46,322 nucleotides of DNA from an uncultured Colwellia sp. Its GTDB lineage: Bacteria; Pseudomonadota; Gammaproteobacteria; Enterobacterales; Alteromonadaceae. Position numbers and translations under genes: made by a program. Below the pieces are notes generated by a model. The model was not told the origin of the DNA and ran no database searches. It was given only the letters and a program-made list of their open reading frames with translations. The DNA is taken from contig CAJXPG010000012.1 in NCBI GenBank assembly GCA_913057925.1, forward strand, positions 1 to 46,322. Direction: 5' to 3'. Of the stretch, positions 10,101-18,506 are shown in pieces. Positions within the stretch are counted from its first letter, which is position 1. Every line of letters begins with the position of its first letter.

Positions 10101-10237
10101 GGCATGTATTCTTTGCGGATGATAAAAGACATCACTAACCCACCCAAAATCAGCGCCAGCATCAATAGGTGTGGAGCTACTTTATGGTGAATCATCCAGG
10201 TAATTGGATTAAATGATTGTCGCACTTTTGTTGACAT
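7118..10237 (-). CDS. RND efflux transporter permease subunit
   Basis: A 1039-residue inner-membrane pump of the resistance-nodulation-division superfamily (AcrB/HAE-like), normal for the family. It has a first membrane helix at about residues 22-40, large periplasmic loops after helices 1 and 7, and two six-helix bundles. The FGFIVALGIVVDDAIIAGENIY segment holds the Asp-Asp pair of the proton relay in helix 4. MAIIPFGAVGAILGHMFLG and GMLALAGVVVNDSLILVEYAN are the matching part of the second half. It is last in an outer-membrane factor/adaptor/permease operon and its start abuts the adaptor stop. Export of toxic compounds by proton antiport is the family role; the substrate cannot be read from sequence. 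Confidence 0.93.
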   Translation of the reverse strand: MSTKVRQSFNPITWMIHHKVAPHLLMLALILGGLVMSFIIRKEYMPETSRDRVSVFVSYPGAAPAELEVGIAVPVEAALYSINGISQVKTFIGTGWLKVKADLEAGANPQKVYQDTLQAVNRISSFPSGMERPVVKIDTRIADVMELIVHADLDRFALKRLTEQIRDRIIQSPYISQVNVRGFPKEEIHVEIAQADLQAYNLTLSKVAALLKSNVVEKSAGKIKASNGDILVTVGQREFWANDIANVPLVSDKSGDQLRLGDIAKVSEGFADERNIVTYNGQLSAQLNIYRMGEQTPSQIADAIEAMWPEIIAMLPPNAGVAIVDDDAKNYQKRLSLLLSNAFLGLLLILIIMSLFLQFKLAFWVVAGIPSAFLGAMLFLPTFDVSINMVSMFGFIVALGIVVDDAIIAGENIYSHIQEGMSFQEAAIKGANEVAKPLTYAILTNIVAFLPLLLLPGSMKLLFGAIPIVVVVCFAVSWVEALFILPSHLASINDKKQSQLELRFKKIQEKCNAKLNHFIEQQYLPFLTKCLSRPTLVISLACFIFCIVIAYAFSGKMGFSLYPKLDGRWVKANYEISETTTEQQAIILRDELERNATSMIKAYELENSIVSTRSIIRDNSVEVALLLVESEERSYSTEQVKGFWREHASGLLKFGKLRFSGARRGSSAVSSASLTIELRHSDSHVLALAAQDAIDFLNASEHVVATVNSMEEGKPQWKLVLNENGRSLGLDAVDLSNQLRASLYGARAQRQHRLRNQVTTLVRLPENERADVNKIESMLVRTKAGGYAPLGSVAVINKVLAPAYIIRRKGQRVEKVGAEILPEENIPAVANMVQDYLVPELEGRYPGIKVVFGGDQEEIAKSVSRLELGTWFALAGIYILLAIAFRSYSQPLIIMAIIPFGAVGAILGHMFLGFGLSVVSLMGMLALAGVVVNDSLILVEYANKKMQQGYSTLASITEACRRRVRPILLTTITTFFGLAPMVFETSRQARFVVPMAVSLGFGILFTTLICLLVLPSLYLVINGKNKTVSDTQLSHSKLA

Positions 10238-11481
10238 CAGTTGGCTCCAGATGACTGTTGCGGGCTTTCATTTTGATTGTCTGTTTTGACTTTCAATTTT
10301 TCATTATCAGTAGGTTTTATTGAGCTGGTGATATCTTTTCGGGTTCGAACCGCTAAGCCGACACTCGCAATACCCGGCTTTTCCGCTAAGGCTCGATCAC
10401 CTGACATAATTTTAGTGCGGACGTAAATAACATCTCGCCCTTTAAATAGCACCTCAACAGCTCTTTTTTGTAATGTTTTATGCTTGTCTACTACCCAAAT
10501 AGTGTTGTCAGGCTGCAGCCATGAGTGTTTTATTGTCCAAGCTTTTTTAATCGGTTTTCCTTTAAGCTTCACGTTGAGAAAATCATTAATAAAGACTTGC
10601 GGTAAACCTGCTTGCTCGTTTTGAGGTTGTTCAATGGCGAGTAAAACCTTAACTTGCCTGTCCTTGTCATCTAACTCAGGTAATATTGAAACAAACTTAG
10701 CTTGTCGATGAATCCCCTCTCCCCATAATCTAGGCTGGGAAAGCTCTATAGCTTGCTGCTTATCTAGCAGAGCTAAAAACTTATGAGGTATTTTCGTTTC
10801 AATCCAGTAAGTATTGGTATTAATGACAGAGAATAACGGTGTATTGGTAGAAACTTTACTACCACGCCCTATTTGTTTGGTGATCACCTTGCCATCAAAA
10901 GGCATGTATATCTTAGCTCTGGACAAGTTTAACTTAGCTCTATCAACGTTATTATGTGCGACTGATATTTTCGCCTTAGCAACGGTTAACTGAGGTTCAC
11001 GTAGCACGAGTGCTTCATTAATATTCAAACCATCACTACTGTTTAGCAATTGTAATTCTTCTTGTGCCAGTACTTGATCGGCTAGCGCTAATTTATAATT
11101 CGCTTGGGCTTGTTCCAGTTGAGCCATTTGAGAGGCTAAGGCAATGGTTAAGTCTTTTGTGTCTAATGTTGCTAACCATTGACCTTTGGTTAATATACCA
11201 CCAGGTATAGCTAACGGATTTACTGACGAAATATTCCCAGACACTTGCGCATTAATTTTCACTGACTCTGCAGGCATAACAACCCCTGCAGCATGCCAAT
11301 ACGGTACAATAGAGCCTTTAACAAGAGGGCTTGTCTGTACAGTACGCAAGCGCTTTGTTTTCTTTTTTTCATACCCCGAGGGTTTTTGCTTACCTGAATT
11401 CAAAATAGCATAGCCAAGCACTAAACCTATAACGACTAAAATCAGTGGCAGAAATTTACTTTTTAAAACAGAGCCAAGCAT
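10237..11481 (-). CDS. RND efflux periplasmic adaptor subunit
   Basis: A 414-residue HlyD/AcrA-type membrane-fusion protein. One N-terminal membrane anchor (about residues 10-28, LPLILVVIGLVLGYAI) is followed by the split lipoyl half-motif (GVVMPAESVKINAQVSGNISSV), an alpha-hairpin region of about residues 105-190 rich in Ala/Leu/Gln, then the second half-motif (AKIYMPFDGKVITKQIGRGSKV) and beta-barrel domains. It bridges the permease to the outer-membrane factor. Start and stop overlap the flanking genes by single bases, showing a tight operon. The last 50 residues are polar and low in complexity. Confidence 0.92.
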   Translation of the reverse strand: MLGSVLKSKFLPLILVVIGLVLGYAILNSGKQKPSGYEKKKTKRLRTVQTSPLVKGSIVPYWHAAGVVMPAESVKINAQVSGNISSVNPLAIPGGILTKGQWLATLDTKDLTIALASQMAQLEQAQANYKLALADQVLAQEELQLLNSSDGLNINEALVLREPQLTVAKAKISVAHNNVDRAKLNLSRAKIYMPFDGKVITKQIGRGSKVSTNTPLFSVINTNTYWIETKIPHKFLALLDKQQAIELSQPRLWGEGIHRQAKFVSILPELDDKDRQVKVLLAIEQPQNEQAGLPQVFINDFLNVKLKGKPIKKAWTIKHSWLQPDNTIWVVDKHKTLQKRAVEVLFKGRDVIYVRTKIMSGDRALAEKPGIASVGLAVRTRKDITSSIKPTDNEKLKVKTDNQNESPQQSSGAN

Positions 11482-12860
11482 TAAGACGATTCTCCCATAT
11501 ATTCAGTCGTGGTTTTATTTGCCACAGAAAAGCTGCCATGACTTAATTCTCGATATAATAAAACTCTGTTTATAACCAGTTTCTTGTTCGCTTCAATACA
11601 TTGCTGTTCAATAGAAAAAATACTTTCTTGCGCTTTCAGTAGTTCTAAATAACTGGTTTTTCCGTTAAGGTATTTGATAATGGTCAATTTTTCTGTCCGT
11701 TTTGCAAGGTCGAGTTGTGAGGCTAAATTGCTAGCAACTTTCATCAATTGTGCTTCATTAATAAGAACTTGGTTGACGCTAGCTATGGCCTGCAGCCAAA
11801 CTTGTTGATAATCAAACATCAATGCTTTAAGCGCTAACTGGCGTTGTTCAATGACTAATTGAGTTTTCCCAGCATCAAATAGTGGCATCGTCAGTGATGC
11901 AATAAGGTTGCCCTGCCAATCATCGAACAAATCTTTAATACTATTCGACGAAGTAGAATAATTTGCCCGCAATGTTATGCGTGGATATTGAGCAGCAATC
12001 GCTATTGATAAGCTTTCATTGGCGGCTTTTATTTTGGCTAATGCCTGCTCGATATCAGGCCGATGCTTAAGCACTTGAGCAGGAATTCCCGTGTTCGGTA
12101 TTTCTGGCAAACTTGGCAGGGTGTTAAACGCTACGGTAGCTAATTCTTGGGTGGGTATACCTAACCAAAGAGCAAGTGTTTGCTGGTGCAAAAATAAATT
12201 AGTTAGGTTCTTTTCTTGCTGTACTTCGATTGTTTTTAATAATTTTTGTTGCTGCCAAATATTGGTCACTGAATTTTTACCCATGGCATAACGTCGGGTA
12301 ATCGTTGTTAAAGCATCCTTAGTTCGTTGCCGCTGCTCTGCTAAAACCTTTTTTTTCTCTTGCTCTGAGACTATGCCCAGCCATGCTGAGGTTACATTAG
12401 CAGCAACTAAATTTGCCTTAGCTCGATATAATGCTTGTTTGCCTTGATACTCCCAATAAGCTTTATCCTCAGCCGCTGCTAGGCTGCCCCATATATCTAG
12501 CTCCCAACTTGAACTCACACCAAAAGAGGCACTTTTTACATGTCCAAAATCGTCAAAGGGGGATGTACCACTGGCGACTAACTTAAGATCTGGATATAGC
12601 GTAGCCCCTGAGATTTCAGCCGTTATTTTACTGCTTTTTAAGCGTAAATCTTCTGACTTGAGGTTTAAATTATCATTGAGACCTTGCGCTACAAGTTGTG
12701 TTAATTGCGCGTTATTAAAACTTTGCCACCAATGAATATCCACATTAGCAGCCCCTTGCTGAATAAAGGTTTCTGATACCTTCAATTCATCAATAACCAC
12801 GTCCTTATGTTGGGCGCATGCCGTTAAAGAGAGCAGAAATAAAATTCTTAAAAAAGTCAT
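11481..12860 (-). CDS. RND efflux outer-membrane factor, TolC/NodT-type lipoprotein
   Basis: A 459-residue outer-membrane factor. The N-terminus (FLRILFLLSLTAC) is a lipoprotein signal with the acylated Cys at residue 15, typical of the NodT branch. Two outer-membrane efflux repeats follow; DVVIDELKVSETFIQQGAANVDIHWWQSF is a typical beginning, and the WELDIWGSLAAAEDKAYWEYQ segment is highly characteristic. HRPDIEQALAKIKAANESLSIAIAAQYPRI opens the second repeat. It is first in the operon, so it is closest to the CpxR-type box in the divergent promoter region. It forms the outer-membrane exit duct of the pump. Confidence 0.92.
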   Translation of the reverse strand: MTFLRILFLLSLTACAQHKDVVIDELKVSETFIQQGAANVDIHWWQSFNNAQLTQLVAQGLNDNLNLKSEDLRLKSSKITAEISGATLYPDLKLVASGTSPFDDFGHVKSASFGVSSSWELDIWGSLAAAEDKAYWEYQGKQALYRAKANLVAANVTSAWLGIVSEQEKKKVLAEQRQRTKDALTTITRRYAMGKNSVTNIWQQQKLLKTIEVQQEKNLTNLFLHQQTLALWLGIPTQELATVAFNTLPSLPEIPNTGIPAQVLKHRPDIEQALAKIKAANESLSIAIAAQYPRITLRANYSTSSNSIKDLFDDWQGNLIASLTMPLFDAGKTQLVIEQRQLALKALMFDYQQVWLQAIASVNQVLINEAQLMKVASNLASQLDLAKRTEKLTIIKYLNGKTSYLELLKAQESIFSIEQQCIEANKKLVINRVLLYRELSHGSFSVANKTTTEYMGESS

Positions 12861-12948
12861 ATAAGCTGAATTGACAGTAGGATGCTCATCACACTAGATA
12901 CAAAGGGACTAATAAGTCTACTTTATATATACAAGTCATTCTGTAAAC

Positions 12949-12963
12949 TTTACACAGCTTTAC
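12949..12963 (-). promoter_or_regulatory. CpxR-type box upstream of the RND efflux operon
   Basis: The minus strand reads GTAAA-GCTGT-GTAAA, an exact GTAAA-N5-GTAAA. The adjacent GTAAACTTTAC at 12943-12953 adds an inverted half-site. It lies about 90 nt before the efflux operon start and close to a TATATATAAA stretch that could be the -10 region, a position suited to activation. Confidence 0.65.
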
Positions 12964-13015
12964 ATAATCAGCCCGCTTCGCCCGTTAAGCAACTACAACA
13001 GTAACAAAGTAAAGT

Positions 13016-13030
13016 GTAAAGCTATGTAAA
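13016..13030 (+). promoter_or_regulatory. CpxR-type box upstream of the histidine kinase
   Basis: GTAAA-GCTAT-GTAAA on the plus strand, with further GTAAA half-sites at 13009-13013 and 13046-13050 in the same orientation. It is centred about 50 nt before the -10 element at 13074 and suggests autoregulation of the kinase gene by its cognate regulator. Confidence 0.65.
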
Positions 13031-13073
13031 TATTGTCCACTGTAGGTAAAGATCACTTAAACTGGTGTTCTTA

Positions 13074-13079
13074 TATAAT
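13074..13079 (+). promoter_or_regulatory. -10 element of the kinase promoter
   Basis: A perfect TATAAT, 46 nt before the kinase start codon. No good -35 hexamer sits 17 bp upstream (GATCAC at 13051-13056), which fits an activator-dependent promoter. Confidence 0.5.
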
Positions 13080-13125
13080 CATTAGGGTCTTACCTTGAGA
13101 GAAGGGGTTAGAAGACAATATAACG

Positions 13126-14529
13126 ATGGTAAATCAAAAAAGCTCAATACTTCGCTTAGGAATAAGCTCTAAACTATTTATTGCTTTTTGGCTTGTGCTA
13201 TTTATTTCTGTTTTTATCAGTTACCTCGTTACGATTCAATTTAGACATGCACCAAATCAAGAAGTAGCCACACCAGAACACCTGACGCTTTTAAATCAAT
13301 ACACAAAAAAATTAGCGAATAAAAAGCAAATTAAACTTAGTGCAATACAAAGCAACTTTTTTCGCAAACACAAACAACATTTGATAGTAAAAAAAATAGC
13401 CAATAATAAAATAATGACTTTAAGAAACCGTGGCTGGTCAACAGTAAAGGAATACTTAAGAAGCAACACCTTAAACAATCCCGTTACCATCGACTTTGTT
13501 TTCACCAAAGTAACCTCCTCTGCCCCAATAATGATAAATAGTCAGAAATTTCAAATTTTTGTTGCCGATGAAATTCAACGTAAGCGCATTGTTGGCTGGG
13601 TAAACCAATTACCCCTAGCTATTCGAATGATTCTATTGTTAACCCTTAGTTTCATTTGCTGTTGGTGGTTATCAAAAAGCTTCAGTGGTCCTTTAATCGC
13701 AATACAAAAAGCCAGTAAAAAACTGGGAGAAGGTAAGTTAACCACTCGAATATCAAAATTTGATCTACGCTCAGATGAATTTGGCGCGCTTGCCAGAAGT
13801 TTCAACCAAATGGCCGAACAATTAGAGGACAATATATCGGCACATCAGCGGCTATTAGGTGATGTTTCACATGAACTCAGATCGCCACTAACTCGCTTGC
13901 AGTTGGCCATAGCTTTGGCTGAAAAGAATATCGGCAATAGCGTAGAGCAACAAAAACATTTAACCCGTTGTGAAACCGAGGTAGACCGCTTGGATGAGAT
14001 GATCGCTGACGTACTAACCCTTGCAAGGCTTGAACACAGCCATAATGCGTTTACTGCTGAAAAAATCGACTTACATAACTTAATGAAACAAGTTGTCGCA
14101 GATTGCCAGTACTTTGCTTCAAGTAAAGATGTCACCATCACTTTCGATAATTCAGTACGGTGCACCTTGATGGGTGATAGTAAATTACTGGTTAGCGCAA
14201 TCAGCAATATAGTGAATAACGCTATCAAGTACTCGCCAACTAAACAAAGTATCGAGGTAATATTAACGAAAGAAATTAGCCAAGTTGTTTTGAGCGTTAC
14301 GGATCACGGTCCCGGAGTACCTACTGAGACCTTAGACAAACTATTCACCCCTTTCTTTCGTGTTGCCGAGAGCAGAGAGCGCAGTAGTGGTGGTACCGGT
14401 TTAGGCCTTGCGATTGCTCAACAAGCGGTTTGTTTGCACCAAGGAACAATTAGGGCTGAAAACCTCGTTACAGGTGGTTTAAAGGTTACTATCAAACTAC
14501 CTTTGCATACGACCAAGACATGCAGATAA
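13126..14529 (+). CDS. CpxA-like sensor histidine kinase, no adjacent response regulator
   Basis: A 467-residue two-component sensor. Membrane helix 1 is at about residues 17-36, a short basic periplasmic domain follows to about 160, helix 2 is at 164-183, and a HAMP domain spans 184-240 (SGPLIAIQKASKKLGEGKL). The phosphorylated histidine is H249 in SHELRSPLTRLQ. ATP-binding boxes follow: N-box NIVNNAIKYSP, G1 DHGPGVP, F-box LFTPFFRV, G2 GGTGLGLAIAQQ. Layout and length match CpxA (about 457 residues). In enteric bacteria cpxA follows cpxR in one operon. Here no regulator gene lies on either side; the divergent neighbour is the RND operon. CpxR-type boxes upstream suggest that the partner regulator is CpxR-like and encoded elsewhere. 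Confidence 0.88.
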   Translation: MVNQKSSILRLGISSKLFIAFWLVLFISVFISYLVTIQFRHAPNQEVATPEHLTLLNQYTKKLANKKQIKLSAIQSNFFRKHKQHLIVKKIANNKIMTLRNRGWSTVKEYLRSNTLNNPVTIDFVFTKVTSSAPIMINSQKFQIFVADEIQRKRIVGWVNQLPLAIRMILLLTLSFICCWWLSKSFSGPLIAIQKASKKLGEGKLTTRISKFDLRSDEFGALARSFNQMAEQLEDNISAHQRLLGDVSHELRSPLTRLQLAIALAEKNIGNSVEQQKHLTRCETEVDRLDEMIADVLTLARLEHSHNAFTAEKIDLHNLMKQVVADCQYFASSKDVTITFDNSVRCTLMGDSKLLVSAISNIVNNAIKYSPTKQSIEVILTKEISQVVLSVTDHGPGVPTETLDKLFTPFFRVAESRERSSGGTGLGLAIAQQAVCLHQGTIRAENLVTGGLKVTIKLPLHTTKTCR

Positions 14530-14748
14530 AACATCACTCGACTAAGCTCTACTTTCAGGATAAACGCCACTGTAATTTGTTGCCAGTACACTTTTAAGCC
14601 TGAGTAACAAAAAAGACCAATACATTATGTATCAGCCTTTTATGGAATAATTGAACCGAGTGATGACGAGATATTGCTCCAACATTAGTTAATTTACTTG
14701 CTCTTCATGCTGGACGAGCTCTCCTTTACAAGGAAAATGAAAATTGTA

Positions 14749-15768
14749 CTAAATGATTGATTCAAAATGATAAATAATTTGACGATTATAGGATTGGTTA
14801 GGCTTTAAAACATTACTAGGGAAATGTTTATTATTTTCGGCATCGGTATAGTTTTGCGCTTCTAAACAAGCACCTTGATATGCGCTGAACTGATCACTTA
14901 GATAAAAACCAGTGTAGAACTGTATAGCGGTTTGATCTGTGAACACTGACAAGCTAACTTGATTCTTTAGTGACGTAAGAATTGCTTTTGGCTCTTCAAA
15001 GGGTGTGTTATCAAGAACAAAACAATGATCATAGCCCTGCTTGGCTAGCAAAGATTTATCTTTAGTATTTTGCTGCCTTGTGCCAATACATGTTGGCTCT
15101 CTAAAACTATAATCACTGTCTGCAACATCGATAAGCTTTCCTGTCGGAATATTTTGATTATTCGTTTCAAGAAATGCCGATGACTTCATTTGTAAATAAA
15201 GTGACTGGCAATCTTTATCACCTAAATTGAAATAGGCGTGATTAGTCATATTAACCGGTGTCATTATATCGGTATTACCGCAGTACTTGATGCTTAGCTT
15301 ATTATCCGATGTTAATTGATAAGTAACCGCAAGCTTGAGAGTTCCTGGAAAGCCTTGATCACCATCAGGCGATATTAGCGATAACGTCACCGAGTTATCA
15401 GTGAGTGTTTCTTCATCTATTTGCCAAAAGCGCATAGCAAAATTATCAATACCGCCATGTAGGCAGTTTTCACCATCATTTTGCGGTAATTGATATTGCT
15501 TTCCTTCAAGTTCAAACTTACCACCAGCAATGCGATTACAGACCCGACCACAGGTTGCCCCTAAATAAAACGCATCGGTTAGGTAATCTTTAGCTGTGTC
15601 ATAAGCTAAAATCATTTCCGTAGCTATGTTATGCACTGGAAACTTAATGGATTTAATTCTGGCACCAAAGTTAATGACTTCTACAGACATACCACTTTCA
15701 TTGCGCAAAATGATTGTTTCTACCTTGCTCGTCTGCCTTGCTGTTACTGGTGAATTTATATTAACCAT
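14749..15768 (-). CDS. galM: Galactose mutarotase (aldose 1-epimerase), cytoplasmic
   Basis: A 339-residue aldose 1-epimerase that interconverts alpha- and beta-galactose to supply galactokinase. Family motifs are present: NFGARIKSIKFP near the N-terminus, GRVCNRIAGGKF at 74-85, the two catalytic-site histidines H104 (CLHGG) and H177 (TNHAYFNL), and the catalytic base E303 (GACLEAQNYTDAEN). There is no signal peptide, unlike the second GalM at 44.2 kb. It is last in the galT-galK-symporter-galE-galM operon, and its ATG overlaps the galE stop in a TAATG. Confidence 0.95.
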   Translation of the reverse strand: MVNINSPVTARQTSKVETIILRNESGMSVEVINFGARIKSIKFPVHNIATEMILAYDTAKDYLTDAFYLGATCGRVCNRIAGGKFELEGKQYQLPQNDGENCLHGGIDNFAMRFWQIDEETLTDNSVTLSLISPDGDQGFPGTLKLAVTYQLTSDNKLSIKYCGNTDIMTPVNMTNHAYFNLGDKDCQSLYLQMKSSAFLETNNQNIPTGKLIDVADSDYSFREPTCIGTRQQNTKDKSLLAKQGYDHCFVLDNTPFEEPKAILTSLKNQVSLSVFTDQTAIQFYTGFYLSDQFSAYQGACLEAQNYTDAENNKHFPSNVLKPNQSYNRQIIYHFESII

Positions 15769-16793
15769 TAGACTAAATATCCATTGGGGTTAGTAGACTG
15801 CCAACGCCAAGTATCTGCCATCATTTGCTCGACACTTCGCTTCGCTTGCCAATTCAGCGCTTTATTCGCTTTATTCGCATCAGCCCAAAAAGCCGGTAAA
15901 TCCCCTGTTCTTCTTGGTGATACTTCAAAGGGAATTTTTTTATCTATCGCTTTTTCAAAGGCTTTAACAATCGCAAATACTGAAACACCATTGCCAGTAC
16001 CTAAATTAAAGGCTTCAACACCGCTAAATTCGCTATGTCGATTTAACCAATCTAAGGCGGCAACATGCCCCTGTGCTAAATCCATCACATGTAAATAATC
16101 ACGTTCACAACTGCCATCTTTAGTCGGATAGTCATCACCAAAGATACCGAGTTTTTCCCGCTTACCCACGGCGACCTGAGCAACATAAGGTAACAGGTTA
16201 TTGGGAATACCTTTAGGATCTTCCCCTATCTGACCACTTTCATGGGCACCAATAGGATTAAAATAGCGTAAAGAAACGCCTCTAAAGTTGCTATTAGATT
16301 GTGCTAAATCACCGAGCACACGCTCAACCATGACTTTACTCGCACCATAAGGGCTAGAAGGCGTGCCTAATTTCATCGTTTCGACATAAGGCACATCATT
16401 TTCTTCACCATAAACTGTGGCTGATGAACTAAAGATAAAATTATGCACCTTATGTTGTTGCATCACCTCTAATAAACACACAGTGCCATAGACATTATTT
16501 TGATAATAACTCAGCGGTATTTGTGCCGACTCTCCCACCGCTTTAAGTGCTGCAAAATGAATAACGGCATCAATGGTAAACTGTTCAAAAACTTTACTTA
16601 ATTTTTCTTTATCGCAGATATCACCTTCAATAAATTCAACTTTCTTACCCGCAAGCTTTTCAACACGGTCAATGGATTCAATACTTGAGTTGACCAAGTT
16701 GTCATAAACAATCACGTCGTAATTATTTTCTAATAATGATAAGACCGTATGAGAGCCAATATAGCCAGCGCCACCGGTAACTAATACTTTCAT
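15768..16793 (-). CDS. galE: UDP-glucose 4-epimerase
   Basis: A 341-residue short-chain dehydrogenase/reductase-fold enzyme converting UDP-galactose to UDP-glucose with bound NAD. The Rossmann motif GGAGYIGS is at residues 7-14, and the SSSATVYG segment (122-129) and catalytic Y149xxxK153 are intact. Length and sequence match bacterial GalE. It lies between the symporter gene (82-nt gap holding a hairpin) and galM (1-base overlap), so its expression may be tuned by that hairpin. Confidence 0.96.
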   Translation of the reverse strand: MKVLVTGGAGYIGSHTVLSLLENNYDVIVYDNLVNSSIESIDRVEKLAGKKVEFIEGDICDKEKLSKVFEQFTIDAVIHFAALKAVGESAQIPLSYYQNNVYGTVCLLEVMQQHKVHNFIFSSSATVYGEENDVPYVETMKLGTPSSPYGASKVMVERVLGDLAQSNSNFRGVSLRYFNPIGAHESGQIGEDPKGIPNNLLPYVAQVAVGKREKLGIFGDDYPTKDGSCERDYLHVMDLAQGHVAALDWLNRHSEFSGVEAFNLGTGNGVSVFAIVKAFEKAIDKKIPFEVSPRRTGDLPAFWADANKANKALNWQAKRSVEQMMADTWRWQSTNPNGYLV

Positions 16794-16813
16794 TTTTGTA
16801 CCTTAAGAAGTTA

Positions 16814-16835
16814 AAAGGCCAATTACTTGGCCTTT
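16814..16835 (-). terminator. Intra-operon hairpin between symporter gene and galE
   Basis: A perfect 9-bp stem (AAAGGCCAA with complement TTGGCCTTT) and a 4-nt loop, in the 82-nt gap inside the gal operon. On the minus strand it runs into a TTTT, so it resembles a leaky terminator or an mRNA-stabilising element. Confidence 0.5.
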
Positions 16836-16875
16836 AAATATGAATATGTTTTATTGGTTTTAACCTAAATGGCTA

Positions 16876-18459
16876 TTACCACCACGTGGCATATAACGCG
16901 CTAAGAATTAGCACTACGCCAACGGTTGCAACATTAAACGATTTCGTTGTAGCAAAGCTCACTTGCGCTAGACTAACACTACTGTCATTACTGTCTGTCG
17001 TGGTGCCTTTGCCCATGATAGAAACAAGGTAACAAAGTGCTAAACAGAGTAAAAATACTAAGCCAACGCGATCCATAAACGGTAGTTCAGGCCATGCAAA
17101 TTTCAGCACTAAAGAAAAGATAGCTGAGCCTAACGCAGCTGATAACGCGCCCATTGAACTCGTGCGTTTCCAGAACATGCCCATAACAAAAATCACCACA
17201 ATACCTGGGGTAAAGAAGCCAGTGAACTCTTGAATATACTGGAATGCTTGGTCGAACTTACCTAATAGTGGCTGAGCTACAACTAAGGCAATACAAAGCG
17301 ATACTAAGGCAGCAATTCGACCAATATGAACATAGTGACGTTGGCTTTCATTTGGTTTGAAGCGACTATAAATGTCCATAGTAAAAATCGTTGAAATACT
17401 ATTGGTCATAGACGCTAAAGACGACACAATAGCGGCAACTAAGGCGGCAAAAACTAAGCCTTTAATACCGACAGGCATCAGTGCCATCATGGATGGATAC
17501 GCTTGATCAGGTGTGGTTAACGATGGGTATAAAATAACCGCAGCAATGCCCGGCAATACCACAATTAACGGCATCAATAATTTAAGGTAAGCAGCAAAGG
17601 CAATACCCTTTTGTGCTTCTTTAATATCTTTAGCCGCAAGAGCACGTTGAATAATATATTGGTTAAAGCCCCAGTAGCTGAAGTTCATTACCCACATGCC
17701 ACCAATTAATACCGAGATCCCCGGAAGACTCATATAATGTTCATTTTCAGGGCTTAATATCATGTCAAAATGCTCAGGCATTTTGTCAGTTAAGATACCA
17801 AAACCGGTTAATACACCTTGGCCATCAGCAACAGCATCTAGCGCTAGGTAACTTAGCAACAAACCACCAAAAACTAGCAATACCACTTGCAAAATATCAG
17901 TAAAGGCAACGGCTTTTAAACCACCATAAAGAGAATAAGCTACCGAGAAGACCGCAAGGAAAATCATGCCAAACATCCAATCAACACCCGCGACGGTTTC
18001 AATGGCCATGCCACCTAACCATAACACTGCGGTTAAGTTAACAAAGGTATAAACCGCTAACCAAAAAATCGCCATGGTGGTTTTAACCTTGTTATCGAAA
18101 CGCTGCTCAAGATATTGCGGCATGGTGAATATTTTATTTTCCAAGAAAATAGGTAGCATGTATTTACCCACTAAAATCAGAGTAATAGCCGCCATCCATT
18201 CATAAGAGGCAATGGCTAAACCAATGGCATAACCCGAGCCTGACATACCAATGATTTGCTCTGCAGAAATATTAGCGGCAATAAGAGACGCACCAATAGC
18301 CCACCAAGGTAGAGATTTACTCGCTAAGAAGTAATCTTCAGTATTGGCACCGTCTTTTTTCTCATTGCGAGAAACCCACAGTGCTAGGCATAGGAGCCCG
18401 ATGACATAAACAATAAAGATTGTACTGTCTATCGTCCCCAATTTATTTGCAAAGTCCAT
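16876..18459 (-). CDS. Sodium/galactose symporter, vSGLT-like (SSS family)
   Basis: A 527-residue solute:sodium symporter with about 14 membrane helices. It closely resembles the Vibrio vSGLT Na+/galactose transporter over its whole length: EDYFLASKSLPWWAIGASLIAANISAEQ (sugar- and sodium-site region, with N63 and Q68 in the positions of the galactose ligands), SYEWMAAITLILVGKYMLPIF, YWGFNQYIIQRALAAK, VFAALVAAIVSSLASMTNSISTIFTMDIY (sodium-site serines), and AFQYIQEFTGFFTPGI. It would import free galactose driven by sodium, in keeping with a marine host. It lies between galK and galE in the gal operon, which supports galactose as the substrate. Confidence 0.93.
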   Translation of the reverse strand: MDFANKLGTIDSTIFIVYVIGLLCLALWVSRNEKKDGANTEDYFLASKSLPWWAIGASLIAANISAEQIIGMSGSGYAIGLAIASYEWMAAITLILVGKYMLPIFLENKIFTMPQYLEQRFDNKVKTTMAIFWLAVYTFVNLTAVLWLGGMAIETVAGVDWMFGMIFLAVFSVAYSLYGGLKAVAFTDILQVVLLVFGGLLLSYLALDAVADGQGVLTGFGILTDKMPEHFDMILSPENEHYMSLPGISVLIGGMWVMNFSYWGFNQYIIQRALAAKDIKEAQKGIAFAAYLKLLMPLIVVLPGIAAVILYPSLTTPDQAYPSMMALMPVGIKGLVFAALVAAIVSSLASMTNSISTIFTMDIYSRFKPNESQRHYVHIGRIAALVSLCIALVVAQPLLGKFDQAFQYIQEFTGFFTPGIVVIFVMGMFWKRTSSMGALSAALGSAIFSLVLKFAWPELPFMDRVGLVFLLCLALCYLVSIMGKGTTTDSNDSSVSLAQVSFATTKSFNVATVGVVLILSALYATWW

Positions 18460-18506
18460 AGTTTTTTACCTTTTCTTTATAGTTATAATTCTTTGTTTGA
18501 GTTAGT

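Noticed and set aside
14532..14665. CATCACTCG/CGAGTGATG inverted repeat between the kinase and galM genes
   Set aside because: The 9-bp arms are 116 nt apart in an otherwise featureless convergent gap, which is not enough to call a structure.
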